Shown piece after piece: positions 11,046 through 22,200 of a stretch of DNA of 64,000 nucleotides (within the stretch, counting starts at the first letter, position 1; each line of letters opens with the position of its first letter). Made by a program: the position numbers and the translations under genes. Source of the stretch: Chelonoidis abingdonii (taxonomy: Eukaryota; Chordata; Testudines; Testudinidae); the NCBI RefSeq assembly GCF_003597395.2, contig NC_133790.1:26204017-26268016 (forward strand), written 5' to 3'. Under the pieces are notes generated by a model that saw only the letters and a program-made list of their open reading frames with translations, searched no databases and was not told the DNA's origin.

Positions 11046-11384
11046 TCAAACGTCTCCATTGAATCAAAGATTCCCTTTTTACTCGACAAAAAACTAAAAA
11101 GTGAGCTGCTGAATCAGCAGTGGAGGCGTGTGGTGGCAAAGCTTGAAGGGCAGTAATGTATACATCAGGCTGAGGATCATAAAGGTCTGACTGATTGATG
11201 GTGTGCAGAATGTTTGGCAGGGATATCAGCTCCCTCACAAAGCACCGTGCGTGATTAGAGGTAGAGATTTAGCTTTCAAAACTCCGTGGAGGGTCCCATT
11301 AAAGAGGGCGCCAGCATGACCAATCGGTGAAATAATTCAGCGTGGTTTTTGTCTATATAAGTACAGAAAGGGAGGGAACTTGGG

Positions 11385-11490
11385 AAAGAAGGATGGACTT
11401 GTGGTTAGGGCATAGGCTTTGACATCACAACTTGTGGGTTCAAGTCTGGCTTTGCCACGGACTTGTTGTGTGACCTGGGACAAGTCATTT
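11385..11490 (+). repeat. 5' half of a MIR-like tRNA SINE
   Basis: A box-A-like TGGTTAGGGCATAGG and a box-B-like GGGTTCAAGTC are spaced as in a tRNA head, followed by GACTTGTTGTGTGACCTGGG and ACAAGTCATTTAG. No cloverleaf acceptor stem closes it, so it is a SINE head rather than a tRNA gene. Confidence 0.7.
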
Positions 11491-11738
11491 AGGGCCATAC
11501 CAAAAATGCTGGGCAGTTTCTGTTGACTTAGCCCTGTGAACTTTGGAAGTCTGTGCTCTTGCTGACATACCCACAGGGCATTTCTGGGTGGGCAGAGAAA
11601 TCCAGTTGAGATTTCCTGCCTCTCAGGAGTCAGTTCCCTGGGCTGAAGTGCAGATTCCTGTAAGGCTGCATGGACTGTGTGACTGACTGCCTCCCGCATT
11701 TTAATCCAGGAACCTTTGTCTCTGAACAACCTCCCTTT

Positions 11739-11754
11739 GTGTGTGTGTGTGTGT
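11739..11754. repeat. (TG)8 microsatellite
   Basis: Eight uninterrupted TG dinucleotides. Confidence 0.9.
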
Positions 11755-11856
11755 AGGGTGTGGGGAGGTGGGGGTAAAAGGGTAGCGGAAGGTTTGGCTG
11801 AAGCACAAAGAACACAGCAAACAGATCTTTGGATGCAGCAAAAAATGAAGGGAAAT

Positions 11857-11964
11857 GGGTCTGATTCTCCTCTCACATCATTTTTAACCCCAGTATAACT
11901 TTGTCGAATTCACTGGAGTGACTCCTGACTTACAGTGGTATAAGTGAGGTCAGAGTCAGGCCCC
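11857..11964. repeat. Short palindromic repeat (GGGTCTGATTCTCCTC ... )
   Basis: GGGTCTGATTCTCCTCTCAC pairs imperfectly with the right end TGAGGTCAGAGTCAGGCCCC around a CACTGGAGTGACTCC centre. It belongs to the same style as 58442-58547 and 40225-40313. Confidence 0.6.
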
Positions 11965-12429
11965 ATAAAGTCCAGGAAGGGGTGCTCTCTCTTTATCTAT
12001 GCAACATTTCCCCCCATAGGGCAGCCTGGCTATCCGTAGAGCACCACATTCTTGAAATCAGTGCAACACTTCCTGCCCTCCCCTATTGGGGCATCATGTC
12101 ACACTCCTGGCTATTGTGTGCCTTCTTTCCTATGCATTTAATTGCATTCCTAGCTACTAGCCTACTTCATCACGAGAGTCCTCTGCTGGGTAAAGAGTCA
12201 TTAAATTCAGGTCTGGGAGCATTTTTGAAGGTGCAGGACAAAAGTTAATGTATATATGTATTTGCTTACTATGGGGGAGTTTAGTGGAGGATTTACAGTT
12301 CACCCTTCCCTGTTAGGAGGGAAGCACAATGTAACAGGGGTGATTTGTGCAACAGAGGTAGAGGTAGGTCAGGAAAGTGAAGGATTGGATACCATAAGAA
12401 AATTAGATCTTGCATGAGGAGCTATAGCA
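11965..12429. other. No gene seen; unassigned
   Basis: A frame of 88 codons at 11982-12248 has no recognised motif or splice context. No repeat was identified. Confidence 0.4.
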
Positions 12430-12930
12430 GTGTTGCCAACTCTTGTGATTTCATGGTATGTCTTGCAGTATTTAGTGTGTTTTTATCAAAGCCCCAGCTC
12501 CTAGAGTCATGTGAATGATGTTAGCCCTTCAGCCAAAATGTTCAAAGCTGGGTGCCTAAACTTAAGCTGCTAAATTCGTATTTCGGTACTGCTGTGAAAA
12601 TATACTAGGTTTTACAAGTAGGAGATTACAGTGCTCAGCATCTGTGGAAAGAAAAGCCACTTATTTAGGTTCCTAAATATGTAGTTAGGTACCTGACTTT
12701 AGGTACCCAGGCTGGAAAATTTCTCAGCTCTCATTTTTTTTTTTTTAAAGCAAACTTCTAGCTTTCACATCTGTGAAGAAAGATTTGAAAACGTGGCGCC
12801 TAATGGGCTCAAAAAACAGATTAGAAATGGAAAGACCCGTGAATGTGTTATTTTTAAAGATCTCCTGATTCTGAAGCCAGTCTCATAATTTTTGAGGGGG
12901 CTGACTCATGGTTTTTGAACACCTTTGGGC
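12430..12930 (+). repeat. Unnamed repeat 'TTGCCAACT' family, copy 2
   Basis: It starts GTGTTGCCAACTCTTGTGAT and continues CCCCAGCTCCTAGAGTCATG, TTCTAGCTTTCACATC, AGTCTCATAATTTTTGAGGG and GGCTGACTCATGG. This is the same order of blocks as the reverse complement of 7800-8135. About 190 bp at 12530-12720, with 'GGTGCCTAAACTTAAG' and 'TTAGGTACCTGACTTTAGGT', has no counterpart in copy 1 and may be a foldback insertion. Confidence 0.6.
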
Positions 12931-12934
12931 TAGC

Positions 12935-13540
12935 TGTGGTGAAATAAGCAGCATTCGCAATTACTTCTTGCAGGAAAAAGAGGTTGTGTTTAAGCAAATT
13001 GCTGGGGTGGGGACTACGCTCCCCTCTAATGTTGAGCCCTCCCTTTCCCCTTCTCCATGCCATCTCAGGATCTTAGGCTAATCCTTTTCATCAGCAGACA
13101 TCTAGGAGCCAGCAACTCATTGAAAGGGGAACCAAGCTGAGGACAGGCTGCTGAGAGGAGCAGAAAAATTGTTCCTTCGAGGACTCTATAGATTTTTTTT
13201 CCCTGTGTAAAAGCATTCCTGTTCCAATACCAGGGTGGGGGGTGCGCGGGGGTTGGTGCCTGGGGNNNCGGGGGTTGGGGGAGGGGGATAAAGATATCCA
13301 CCAATGTTCTCTCTGCCTTTTCATAATTCAGGAGTCTGTCAATCACAGTCAGCAAAGACAGTCAGGTTTACAAGGGGAACATATGTCAGAGCTGGGGGGT
13401 GGGGCAGGCACAGAGAGTGAAACACCAACTGTCAGCTTGATTGCTGGCTGTCCTAAGACTCCAGGGAGTGCAGCAAGCTGCCAGGCAGGCACTGAGTGAA
13501 CCATTTTGTGGCCTGCACTGGAAACACAAACACATTATTT
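12935..13540. other. No gene; G-rich tract with three ambiguous bases (NNN)
   Basis: Positions 13233-13289 contain many G runs, interrupted by NNN at 13266-13268. The frames that cross it contain X residues and have no homology I recognise. The Ns mark unresolved sequence in a tract that is hard to read. Confidence 0.8.
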
Positions 13541-13712
13541 CATTGAGCATTGGCCTGCTAAACCCAGGATTGTGAGTTCAATCCTTGAGGGGGCCATTTA
13601 GGGATCTGGGGCAAAAATCTGTCTGGGGATTGGTCCTGCTTTGAGCTGGGGGTTGGACTAGATGACCTCCTGAGGTCCCTTCCAGCCCTGATATTCTATG
13701 ATATACTAAAAT
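13541..13712 (+). repeat. Turtle tRNA-derived SINE with CR1 tail (tortoise polIII/SINE type)
   Basis: A tRNA-like head GAGCATTGGCCTGCTAAACC, with box B GAGTTCAATCC at 13574-13584, is joined to a spacer (GGGGGCCATTTAGGGATCTG). It ends in a CR1 3' terminus: TGGACTAGATGACCTCCTGA...TCCCTTCCAGCC and ATTCTATGAT. Known biology: such SINEs borrow the 3' end of CR1 so that the LINE reverse transcriptase copies them. The 5' box A portion is missing or diverged. It is the best single taxonomic marker in the window. Confidence 0.85.
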
Positions 13713-13834
13713 TAGTGTCAGCAGCAGACCCAGCTGGCCCTTGAAAGGTTGAGAGTTTGGGTTCTGTTTGGAGATGCAGCACAGACCAGGGGGCCAATCC
13801 AAACTGCTGGAGCTTCACAATGCAGGAGTTGCGG

Positions 13835-13950
13835 CACCAAAAGTCCATCTAGCCCAATATCCGGTCTCGGACAGTGGCCAGTACCAGCTGCTGACGAGGA
13901 AGGTGCATAATTAAGGATTGGAATAACCTGCCCATAGGGGAAGCCTGTTG
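13835..13950 (-). repeat. CR1 3'-end fragment (older subfamily)
   Basis: Plus-strand motifs 'CATCTAGCCCAATATCCGG', 'GACAGTGGCCAGTACCAG' and 'GGAATAACCTGCCCA' are the reverse complement of a CR1 3' UTR of the 'cagtggccaata' type. Confidence 0.65.
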
Positions 13951-14680
13951 AGGTTGGCTTATGCAAAGTCTGATTAGAGATCTGGCAGGACGAGCTCTTC
14001 TTCGGATCTCAGCTGGAATCGAGAAATGTGGAGGTTCACAGAGATGGACAGTAACAAAGGGCAAGACACATTTCAGACCCTCCACAGATTCAGCTCAGGC
14101 CAAATTCTAGGAACAAGGAACGATTAGAAAGCTTCCTTGGGTTTTCTGGTCTGGTTTGCTCACCTCTAGTCAGGAACAATGAAGGCCTGATCAATGCAGG
14201 AGTCCAAAGACTCTGGCTGAAACCCTGAGCTTCACCTCCTGGAAGGGTCAGACCAGAGCGAAAGGCCACAAAAATGGCTTTAAAGCCATGCTGGAATTCA
14301 GGTTTGCTCCAGCTGGCAGAGTGCTCCCTGTTCACCCACCACACGCCACAAAGAAAAACCACAAAACTGTTACTAATTTTACCCTCAGAATGAACTAGCA
14401 TTTCTCACCCCCCAGCAAACTCTTAGCTCCTGAGGAAAACCCCGCTCCCAGAACAGAGTGATTTCATTGGGATACCTACCTCCCACCCTCACCTTCTCAC
14501 GTTGCATCAGAGCAGAGAACAAGCCAGGGGCTCTGTATTACTCCATCTGGCCTGCAGTGCACAATCTCCCATGATAATATGGGCACATAGTTTTAATTAA
14601 CAAGAGAACCTAGAGAATGTAAAAAGGAAAAGTTGGCCAGCCAAAGGCTCAGAGAGGGAGAAAAGGAAGAAAGAGAGAGG
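13951..14680. other. No gene seen; unassigned
   Basis: Minus frames of 78-103 codons at 13849-14401 show no recognised motif. No clear repeat was found. Confidence 0.4.
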
Positions 14681-14689
14681 TAGGTTGCT

Positions 14690-15380
14690 CTAATGTACAA
14701 CACTGAAGACAGGGCAAGAAGTAATGAGCTGAAACTGCAATAAGGTAGATTTAGCATGGACATTAGGAAAAACTTCCTAACTGTCAGGGTTGTTCGCACT
14801 GGAATAAATTGCCTAGGGAGATTGTGGAATCTCCATCACTGGACGTTTTTAAGAATAGGTGAGACAAACAGCTGTCAAGGATGGTCTACTTAGTCCTGCC
14901 TCAGTGCACGGGACTGGACAAGTGGTTCTCAACCTTTCCAGATGACTGTACCCCTTTCAGGAGTCTGATTTGTCTTGTGTCCCCCCATGTTTCACTTCAC
15001 TTAAAAACTACTTGCTTATGAAATCAGTCATAAAAATACAAAAGTGTCCCAGCACACTATCACTGAAAAATGGCTGACTTTCTCATTTATACCATATAAT
15101 TATAAAATAAATGGATTAGAGTATAAATATTGTATTTACATTTCAGTGTATAGTATAGAGAGCAGTATAAACAAGTCATTGTCTGTAGGAAATTTTAATT
15201 TGTGCTGACTTCACTAGTGCTTTTTAGGTAGCCTGTTGTAGAACTAGGCCAATATCTAGATGGATTGATGTACCCCCTGGAAGACCTCTGCGTACTCCCA
15301 GCTGTATGCATACCCCTGGTTGAGAACCACTGGACTAGATGACCTGTCAAGCGCCTTTCCAGTCCTACGTTTCTAAGATT
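14690..15380 (+). repeat. CR1 LINE 3' end, split by a later insertion
   Basis: Left part: 'AAGTAATGAGCTGAAACTGC', 'GGACATTAGGAAAAACTTCC', 'TGTGGAATCTCCATCACTGG' and 'TTTTTAAGAATAGGTGAGAC'. Right part after the insertion: 'GACTAGATGACCTGTCAAG' and 'CCTTTCCAGTCCTACGTTTC'. These are consecutive pieces of the CR1 3' region interrupted at about 14920-15328. It is 5'-truncated, as most CR1 copies are. Confidence 0.8.
14920..15328. mobile_element. hAT-like nonautonomous element inside CR1, about 409 bp
   Basis: AGTGGTTCTCAACC at the left is inverted at the right as GGTTGAGAACCACT. The CR1 bases ACTGGAC occur on both sides (14913-14919 and 15329-15335), giving a 7-8-bp duplication. Its last bases overlap the inverted repeat, so the exact boundary is ambiguous. 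'CAGTGGTTCTCAA' termini are known from hAT families. No transposase is encoded. Confidence 0.75.
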
Positions 15381-15404
15381 ATCCTGAACTGAAACTTGTA
15401 ACTT

Positions 15405-15660
15405 CAAGAGACGGAGCAGCCCACTGGCTGGGGCACTGAACTAGGACTCAGGAGACAGAGGCTCTATGGTCAGTTTTTGCTACTGACCTTCTGTGTGGTT
15501 GAGCAAGCCGCTTACTCCTTGCCTCTGTTTTCTCTTCCACAAGACAGGCAGTCTTGTCTGTTTAGGCTGTAAACACTTTCCAGCAGTTACTAAGGTGTGT
15601 GAATGACCTAGCAAAAGAGGGCCTTTAGGTGCTACTCTAATACAAGGAATAGCAATCAGC
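15405..15660 (+). repeat. MIR-like SINE
   Basis: It contains 'GGGGCACTGAACTAGGACTC', 'AGGAGACAGAGGCTCTATGG', 'TTGCCTCTGTTTTCTCTTCC' and a tail with 'GTGCTACTCTAATACAAGG'. It is a diverged full-length copy in plus orientation. Confidence 0.65.
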
Positions 15661-17159
15661 CCTTTGTCAGTTCACTGGTCAGTAGGTATATCCTCGCCTG
15701 AGTGGTGCATTCCGATTTCACCATAATCTCAACTTTTTATTTGTACACGCCTGTTCTGGTCTCCAAACAGACTGTGGGTTCAATCACTTTAGAGCCTGGC
15801 GTCAGTCAGTCAGCAGCACACCTGTCTCTTCAAACACAGAGGTTTGCTTTCTCTAGAGCAGCCAGTCTCTTATCCGTGTCTCCTCCCCAAAACAGACAGG
15901 TGTCTTCTGGCTGTGAAGCCTTTACACATCCTTCCCCCTCCTTCTCCTGCAGTCTCTATTCTCTCCTTATCAAACCTCTGGCGCTGACTGGATCATTAAG
16001 CAGGGATGTGGCTGATACTGAGACACTGTTTGAAAAGCCCAGATCAGTGGACAAGATGTCTGAGGCATATGATGCTTATCTTCTGGCGTGGGTGGAGGAG
16101 GAAAGGGCATCCCTTATCTCTTCTCTAATTCCAGCTTACTCTGGTTGCTTAAGGAGGCTTGCTGGAGTCTTCTGACATTCCTGTGCATTCGAGTTCCTGC
16201 TAGACAGGAAACTTCTGCAGCTCCAAAACCCATTACACCTCAGCTGGTAGTGTCATTTAAAGTCAGATTCCCAGAATTCCCCAGGGCCAGGAGGAGGGGG
16301 GGCAGGGGAGCGGCTTTGGATTTGCTTTGCTCGCTGATCCCTGTGCAGAGAGAGCTTCTCTGCAAGAAGAACAAAAACATTTAAACCCAGCTAATTTCTT
16401 AAGCACTCGATGAACCTGGTCTGTGTTGTTTGGGTGCCTGAGGAAAGACAATTGACCCTTCAGAAAGATGAAAGAGTTGTGAAAGTCACAATATGTAAAC
16501 TTGTATCTAGCAAGGCGCCTTTTAAATTAGCTTGTAATCATACTAACAGCCAGCTGTTATCAGCTCTCACCCAGCTGAACTGGGGTTGTTTGGGAGACCC
16601 GACCAGGGGAAATGGTGCATCTTGGAAATCAGTAGGTGGAATTCTTCCTGTTGGAGTCAATACTGTCCTGGAGTCTCAGCCAGGCACAAGGGGGCGCTGT
16701 GCTGACACATGTGCCATCTCTTGAATAAGTGTCAAGATGAAGTTTTGACCCCTTGTGGCTCTTAAACATTCTATGGCCATCGTCACAAAAATAAGGGAGC
16801 TCATCCTGATGTCTGGACCAAATGCTATTTTTGGTAGGCATCCTAAATCCCCTCTGCAGTTTTAGCTGAACACCATAACATTATTCACTTCCTGTCTTAA
16901 ACTGCTGTGTATTTGTAATGTTGCTGTACATTATTAAACAGCTGCTACCATTTATACAGCAGATATTACTACATTTTAGTGGTGGGCGAAATGATTCTCT
17001 CTCTCTTTCTTATATAAAGCACTTTAGGAAGAAAATCACTATAATATAAGATTTGATGATGACGATCATGGTTATTACATTGGTTGGTTTGTTAGCCTTA
17101 CTGCAAATGGTTAAGAGTTCAGGCATAGGAGCAGAGAGGTTATTTTACCTCTGTATTTG
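15661..17159. other. No gene seen; unassigned
   Basis: The longest frames (157 codons at 15702-16175, 98 and 104 codons nearby) have no domain I recognise and compete in overlapping frames. The region is not obviously repetitive. Confidence 0.4.
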
Positions 17160-17716
17160 GCACTGAAACTGCTGCTGGAATATTGTGTCCAGTTCTGGAG
17201 TCCACGACTCAAGAAGGATGTTTATAAATTGGAGAGGGTTCAGAGAAGAGCCAGGAGAATGATTAAAGGATTAGAAGACATGTCCATATAGTGATAGACT
17301 CAAGGAGATCAGCCTATTTATCTTAACAAAGAGAAGGGTAAGGGGTGACTTGAGAACTGTCTAGAAGTACCTACATGGGAAGCAAATATTTAATAATGGG
17401 CTCTTCAGTCCAACAGAGAAAGGTATGTAATATGAGCCAATGGCTGGCAGTTGAAGTTAGACAAATTCAGGCTAGAAAAAAAGCATATATTTTTAACAGT
17501 GAGAGTAATTAACCATAGGAGCAATTTACCCAGGTCTTGGTAAATTCTCCATCACTGGCAATTTTAAAATCAAGACTGGATGTTCGTCTGAAAGAACTGC
17601 CCTGCCCCTAGGAATCATTTTGGGGCAATTCTCTGCCCTGTATTATACAGGAGATCAGACTAGATGATCGCAATGGTCCCTTCTGTCCTTGGAGTCTATG
17701 AATATGAATCTATGAA
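17160..17716 (+). repeat. CR1 LINE 3' end
   Basis: The CR1 3' block runs in order: 'GGAATATTGTGTCCAGTTCT', 'CCAGGAGAATGATTAAAGG', 'GGTAAGGGGTGACTTGAGAA', 'CTCCATCACTGGCAATTTTA', 'GACTAGATGATCGCAATGGT', 'CCCTTCTGTCCTTGGAGTCT' and a terminal ATGAATCTATGAA repeat. The first part would be the end of ORF2 and is no longer open. Confidence 0.85.
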
Positions 17717-18984
17717 TTATTTTTTCTTAATGTAACTCACTAGACAGCAAGTAATTTTCACTGTTACCAGCCAAATGAACCTGGTAATATACCACCTATA
17801 GATTAAACCCTGATTGTCCCAGACACGTTTGTCTGTTCTGTTGTGTTCATTTGGCTCATGACGTGGGAAGGTGCTGAGAGCCTACAGTGTACATGACAGC
17901 TGAGATATACAGTTGCCACCTAAAATCAGGTGCCCCACCAGCCAAAAACACACGTGAACCTTTTTCCTTTCGGCATCATGTATGGTCACCATGTAGGGCT
18001 GCTCAACTACACAAAGAGGTGGCACATAGATCATGGGAATATTGTATAAATTTAGACCTTGGCGTTGTGCCTGGCATTCAGTTTGGCATTCTGCCCAGTG
18101 TCGGTGGGGCATTTGCTGCACAAGGTAACTTGGGAAGACACAATATTTTGTTGTTGTTAATGCACGGTTGGTAATTGCTGTTGCCAATTTAAAATGTTGT
18201 TTAAATAACACTGGGGAGGAAACAAAATTCTCCAGAGTCCTCCTGCCATCTCATTTTAACCCCAGCCTTGTCTCCCCAGCAGCACCCTCCATCCTTTTTC
18301 TGATCAGCTGGTGATAATGACCAGGAAGTGTACCTTTCACTCAATGTATCATATCCAACATTTACAGTGTGGTTATCAGGGAGGGGTGAATCTCAAAAAA
18401 GTCAGAGCGTAGGTTCAGTTAAGCACCCAATAGTTTTGGATTCTTCTTTGAGCCCATGTCTCCTCTATTTATCCCACTATAATTCCATGCATTTCAATTA
18501 GGTTACTCCTGCCTTTACATTGGTATAGGTAAGAGAAGAATCAGGCTTCTTCTTATCTGAATCTCTTGAGCCTACAGAATTGGTTTGGAAATCTCTCGGG
18601 AACTGGGGTTCACAGAAGACTTATCATATTCTCTGGTTCCAGTTCAGTAAATAGACTTTCTCAAAGTCCCTTGGCTCCTCATAGTCCAGGCTAGTGGACC
18701 CAGAATGGGAGAAATAGTTTTTGAGATCATTACCACATATTTCAAGATTTATTTATGTTGAATACTGGAGCACTTAGGGGACTTATAGTGAGAGGTGGAG
18801 CCGTCCACAACTAGTTCAAATCTAGCATGCTTCAGTGGCTGCAAGTTGTTATCCTTTGAATGACTGTTTGGTGGCATAGATGACATCAGCTAGTGGGGTC
18901 AAACCAGTTGTTAGTGGGCAGGTGTCCACATCAGCATCACACGATCCCACATAGATGTCAAGGGCTGAGTGGACATGGACCAAA
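17717..18984. other. No gene seen; one short palindromic repeat
   Basis: Overlapping frames at 17882-18211 on both strands are shadows of each other with no motif. Around 18445-18550 lies a weak copy of the palindromic family (centre TTCAATTAGG, end GAAGAATCAGGC). Confidence 0.4.
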
Positions 18985-19225
18985 AACTACTCAGCATGAT
19001 CTTGGGGCTAGGGCACAGGACTGGGGGCCAGGGGAATGGGGTTTTATTCCTGGCTCTGGAAGATGCTTCCCACCTCTGTTTCTCCTCCCACCCTTTGTCC
19101 GGTTAAGCTCTTTGGGGCAGGGAGGAACTGTCTTGCATGTGTTTGTACAGCACCCAGTACAGTGGGGTCCTGGTTTCTGCTGAGAACCGGAGGTACTACA
19201 ATAATATAAATAAATATTGACAATA
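18985..19225 (+). repeat. MIR-like SINE with 'GGGGCAGGGAGGAACTGTC' tail
   Basis: Head motifs are 'GGGCTAGGGCACAGGACTGG' and 'TTTTATTCCTGGCTCTGG'. The tail has 'AAGCTCTTTGGGGCAGGGAG', 'GTACAGCACCCAGTACAGTG' and 'GGAGGTACTACAATAATATA'. It is the same subfamily as 4745-5005. Confidence 0.7.
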
Positions 19226-22200
19226 ATTTCCCCAGCAGTGAGCCCTTGACAAAACAGGATGGAGGTGTATTGATTGGGAAGTTTGCATAGCTATTGTCTG
19301 TGTTGTGGATAACACAGGAGACGTCATTCAAACTGGAGCAAAGCAAAAATGGATTGGTGCCTTTTAGATTATGCCTCTTGGGGTAGGGAATGTGAGGCTG
19401 TAGTACCCAGGGGGTTCCTAATATTCTCCCAACTGATTGGAGGGCGATGTCTTTACTCTGTCACTTGCAACAAATTCTGGTGCACTGACTCCTCATTACA
19501 AGTGGAGAGCAGCTAGAAGTTGTAATATGAAATGAGATGATGTACAGCAAAAAGGCACGTTAAAGGCATAACTGTAGGGCTCTAAAACTACATTCTGCTA
19601 ACAGGTGTGTACAGTATTCCTTTTCCAGGCACTCAGATAATGTGGGAGAGCTCAGTTGCTTCAAACGACAGTCCAAATGGAATAAACTGGTTTTGTAGGT
19701 ACACAAATGTATTCTTTTAACAGATCCACTTCCTCTTTCATGTTACCTTCTGGTGCGCTGCAGTTTAATTCTTCGAACAAGTTAATTCCTTTACCAGGAC
19801 CTGAGTTTTAGGAGTTCCACTGTTTGTCTCCATCACTGGTTCATTGCCCAGAAAATGTGATTCTTTTAACAGGTCTTATTCCTTTAGGAAGGAATCTTTG
19901 AAATTGGCTACACTGTCTCTTTTAATCCATGTCTGGCATTTCTCTCAATTCCACTCCTTGCCGTCTGATTCCACATTCTAGCACAAGTTTCCGATGAGGT
20001 TTTTTTGAGTCTTTTGACCAAGGGGCTGAGCAATATAGTTGTAGACCATTTGCAGTCTCCCAGCTGGTTTGGAATCTGTTAGGTGGCATTAGAAATCCCT
20101 TTTGTATGCAGATAGACATCACACCTGGATTATAAAGCCTCATTTGTCCTTGGAAACTCAGGGGCACTGAATCTCCGCATTTATGACCCTTGTTATTCTG
20201 AAAAGTTCAGTTTATTTATTATTTGCCTTCATCAAGCTCTTTACCTTTGCCCTCATGGGTATAAACTTGGAGTATTCAGTTAACCACTTGAAAGGGGTGT
20301 CTTCATAGGTACAATACTCTAATGACTTGATTTTTTTCAGAGTCCTGGAAACCTATGTTCAATGATGCAACCAGACATCTTACTGGCCATTTCCATGTGC
20401 AAATACCCAATTTATGCATGCAGTCATGTGCACAAATTAAACATGCAATTGCATGAAGCTCTGGGCTTCTGTGGATTTGAAAATCAGGACTGAAAGAGTT
20501 ACATTGCATGGGAAATCTTGGTGCTAAAAAGACTCACAGATTATTTGGAGCTATGCATGGAACATGAAGTGACTGGATCTGAACCAGCCCTTGCACTTTA
20601 GATCTGCTCTGAATCCAATTAATCCTGGTTGCCGTTATGAGTACCAACAAATTAAAGATGTGGATGTGCCTGAGAAATCTTGACTATTGAGAATTCCTTT
20701 ATAGGATTCCTGTTCTTTCCATGTTGGGGCCCATCACGAAAAAGCCTTTCTTGAATATATGCATGCATGAATGAGACTGGTGGCAGCGCCTTGTCCGTCC
20801 TGTACCTTTCCATGATTAGCATCAGAATACACTCTGTCCTTTGTTTGACCTTGATGTGTCCCCAGCTAGGGGAGTAATGACCCACTGGCCAACACCGTGT
20901 CTCATCTATATTCTGACTTCCTGAGCAAATTGTCTAGGCTGGGTTTGTTGCTACCTCTGCTGTTCTAGCTGGTGCCTTGTTCTGGGTAGGAACTCAGAAT
21001 TGACCTTAGATTCCCATGTTTATGGGCCATATTTTTCCCCAGTCTAGTTCTTGGCTATATTTAAGTTACCAATCTCCTTCTCATCCTCCTGTCCTAATAT
21101 GGCAGGGTTGATGCATGCCTTTGTCAGAACATGGTTTGATTGGAGTCATGCTCCTCTACTCAGTGAATGCTGGATAACCCTATATCCAGTTCTTTATAAA
21201 ACACGGAGTTTTAAACAAGAACAGGTTCCACGTAAATAAACGTGGTCTTTGTGGCTGTCAACTAGCCCATTCAGAGATGTCCCTCAGCAGGGATGGTTAT
21301 GATCTAATGGTATCCTTTTCTCTTTTTTAAGCAATAGAGTGTCTTCTCTAAAGACTGGATACAGAACTAAATTCTGCCATTAGTTATGCCCTGCATAGAA
21401 GTAAATGTAGTTTCGTGGTTGTAGCAAAGGGCAGACTTTTGCCTAGTGTCAGACAGATAGCTTTACCCATAATATGTGGCAGTAGGTTTCCAATGTATTG
21501 CAAATCAACTCCATAAAAAAAGTGGGTCTGGTTGAAAATTTTCTGTCTACGCATTTTTTATAGAAAATGGAGTTTGGGATCTATTTTCACAGAAAGTGTC
21601 TGTTTTCATTGCAGATGTTTGATTTTTTCATCAGAAAATCAGAAACCAAAGTATTTTTGACTGAAATTTTCAGTTTGTTTTTTTTAAAGAAATTTTCCAT
21701 GGATTTCTTTCTCTCCTCAAGCGCTGTAAGAGAGGATCCATCTCCTCTTCTGGCCTATGATGTTTAACCCTGTCTCTGATAAACACTGAAATCGCATTTC
21801 CCAGTTTGATATATTTTGCCCAATTTTCCTGCCTGACTCATTGATCCTGCACTTCTGTTCATCCTTTTGCCCACCTTGAACCCTCAGAAGCTACTTATAT
21901 TGCACCATAGTGTTCATGCAACTTCACTTGTCTATGGAGAGTGCTGCATTACCTTTGCAGGAATGGCATTGTACAAATAATTGATACTGTAAATGTAGAT
22001 TAAATTGAACCTCAGATGAGACATTCATCTTGGCTAATCTGAGAATTCACTGTTCTCAATTGCTAATGATACAAAGAATCGAACAGTGAAGATGGAGCAT
22101 AGTTTAGCACTTGCTCCACACAAAAGACACTCTCTCTTTTTTTTGATTATAACAAATCCTTCATTTAGAGATTGGGCTTGGGCCATTCACCATTACTGAA

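Noticed and set aside
11385..11490. A tRNA gene suggested by box A and box B
   Set aside because: There is no closing acceptor stem or anticodon arm, and the downstream sequence is MIR-like SINE.
11337..11876. 179-codon minus-strand frame
   Set aside because: It runs through a SINE head, a (TG)n tract and a palindrome; the 'THTHTHK' part is the microsatellite.
15702..16175. 157-codon plus-strand frame
   Set aside because: No domain, no splice context I could support, and another frame of 98 codons overlaps it.
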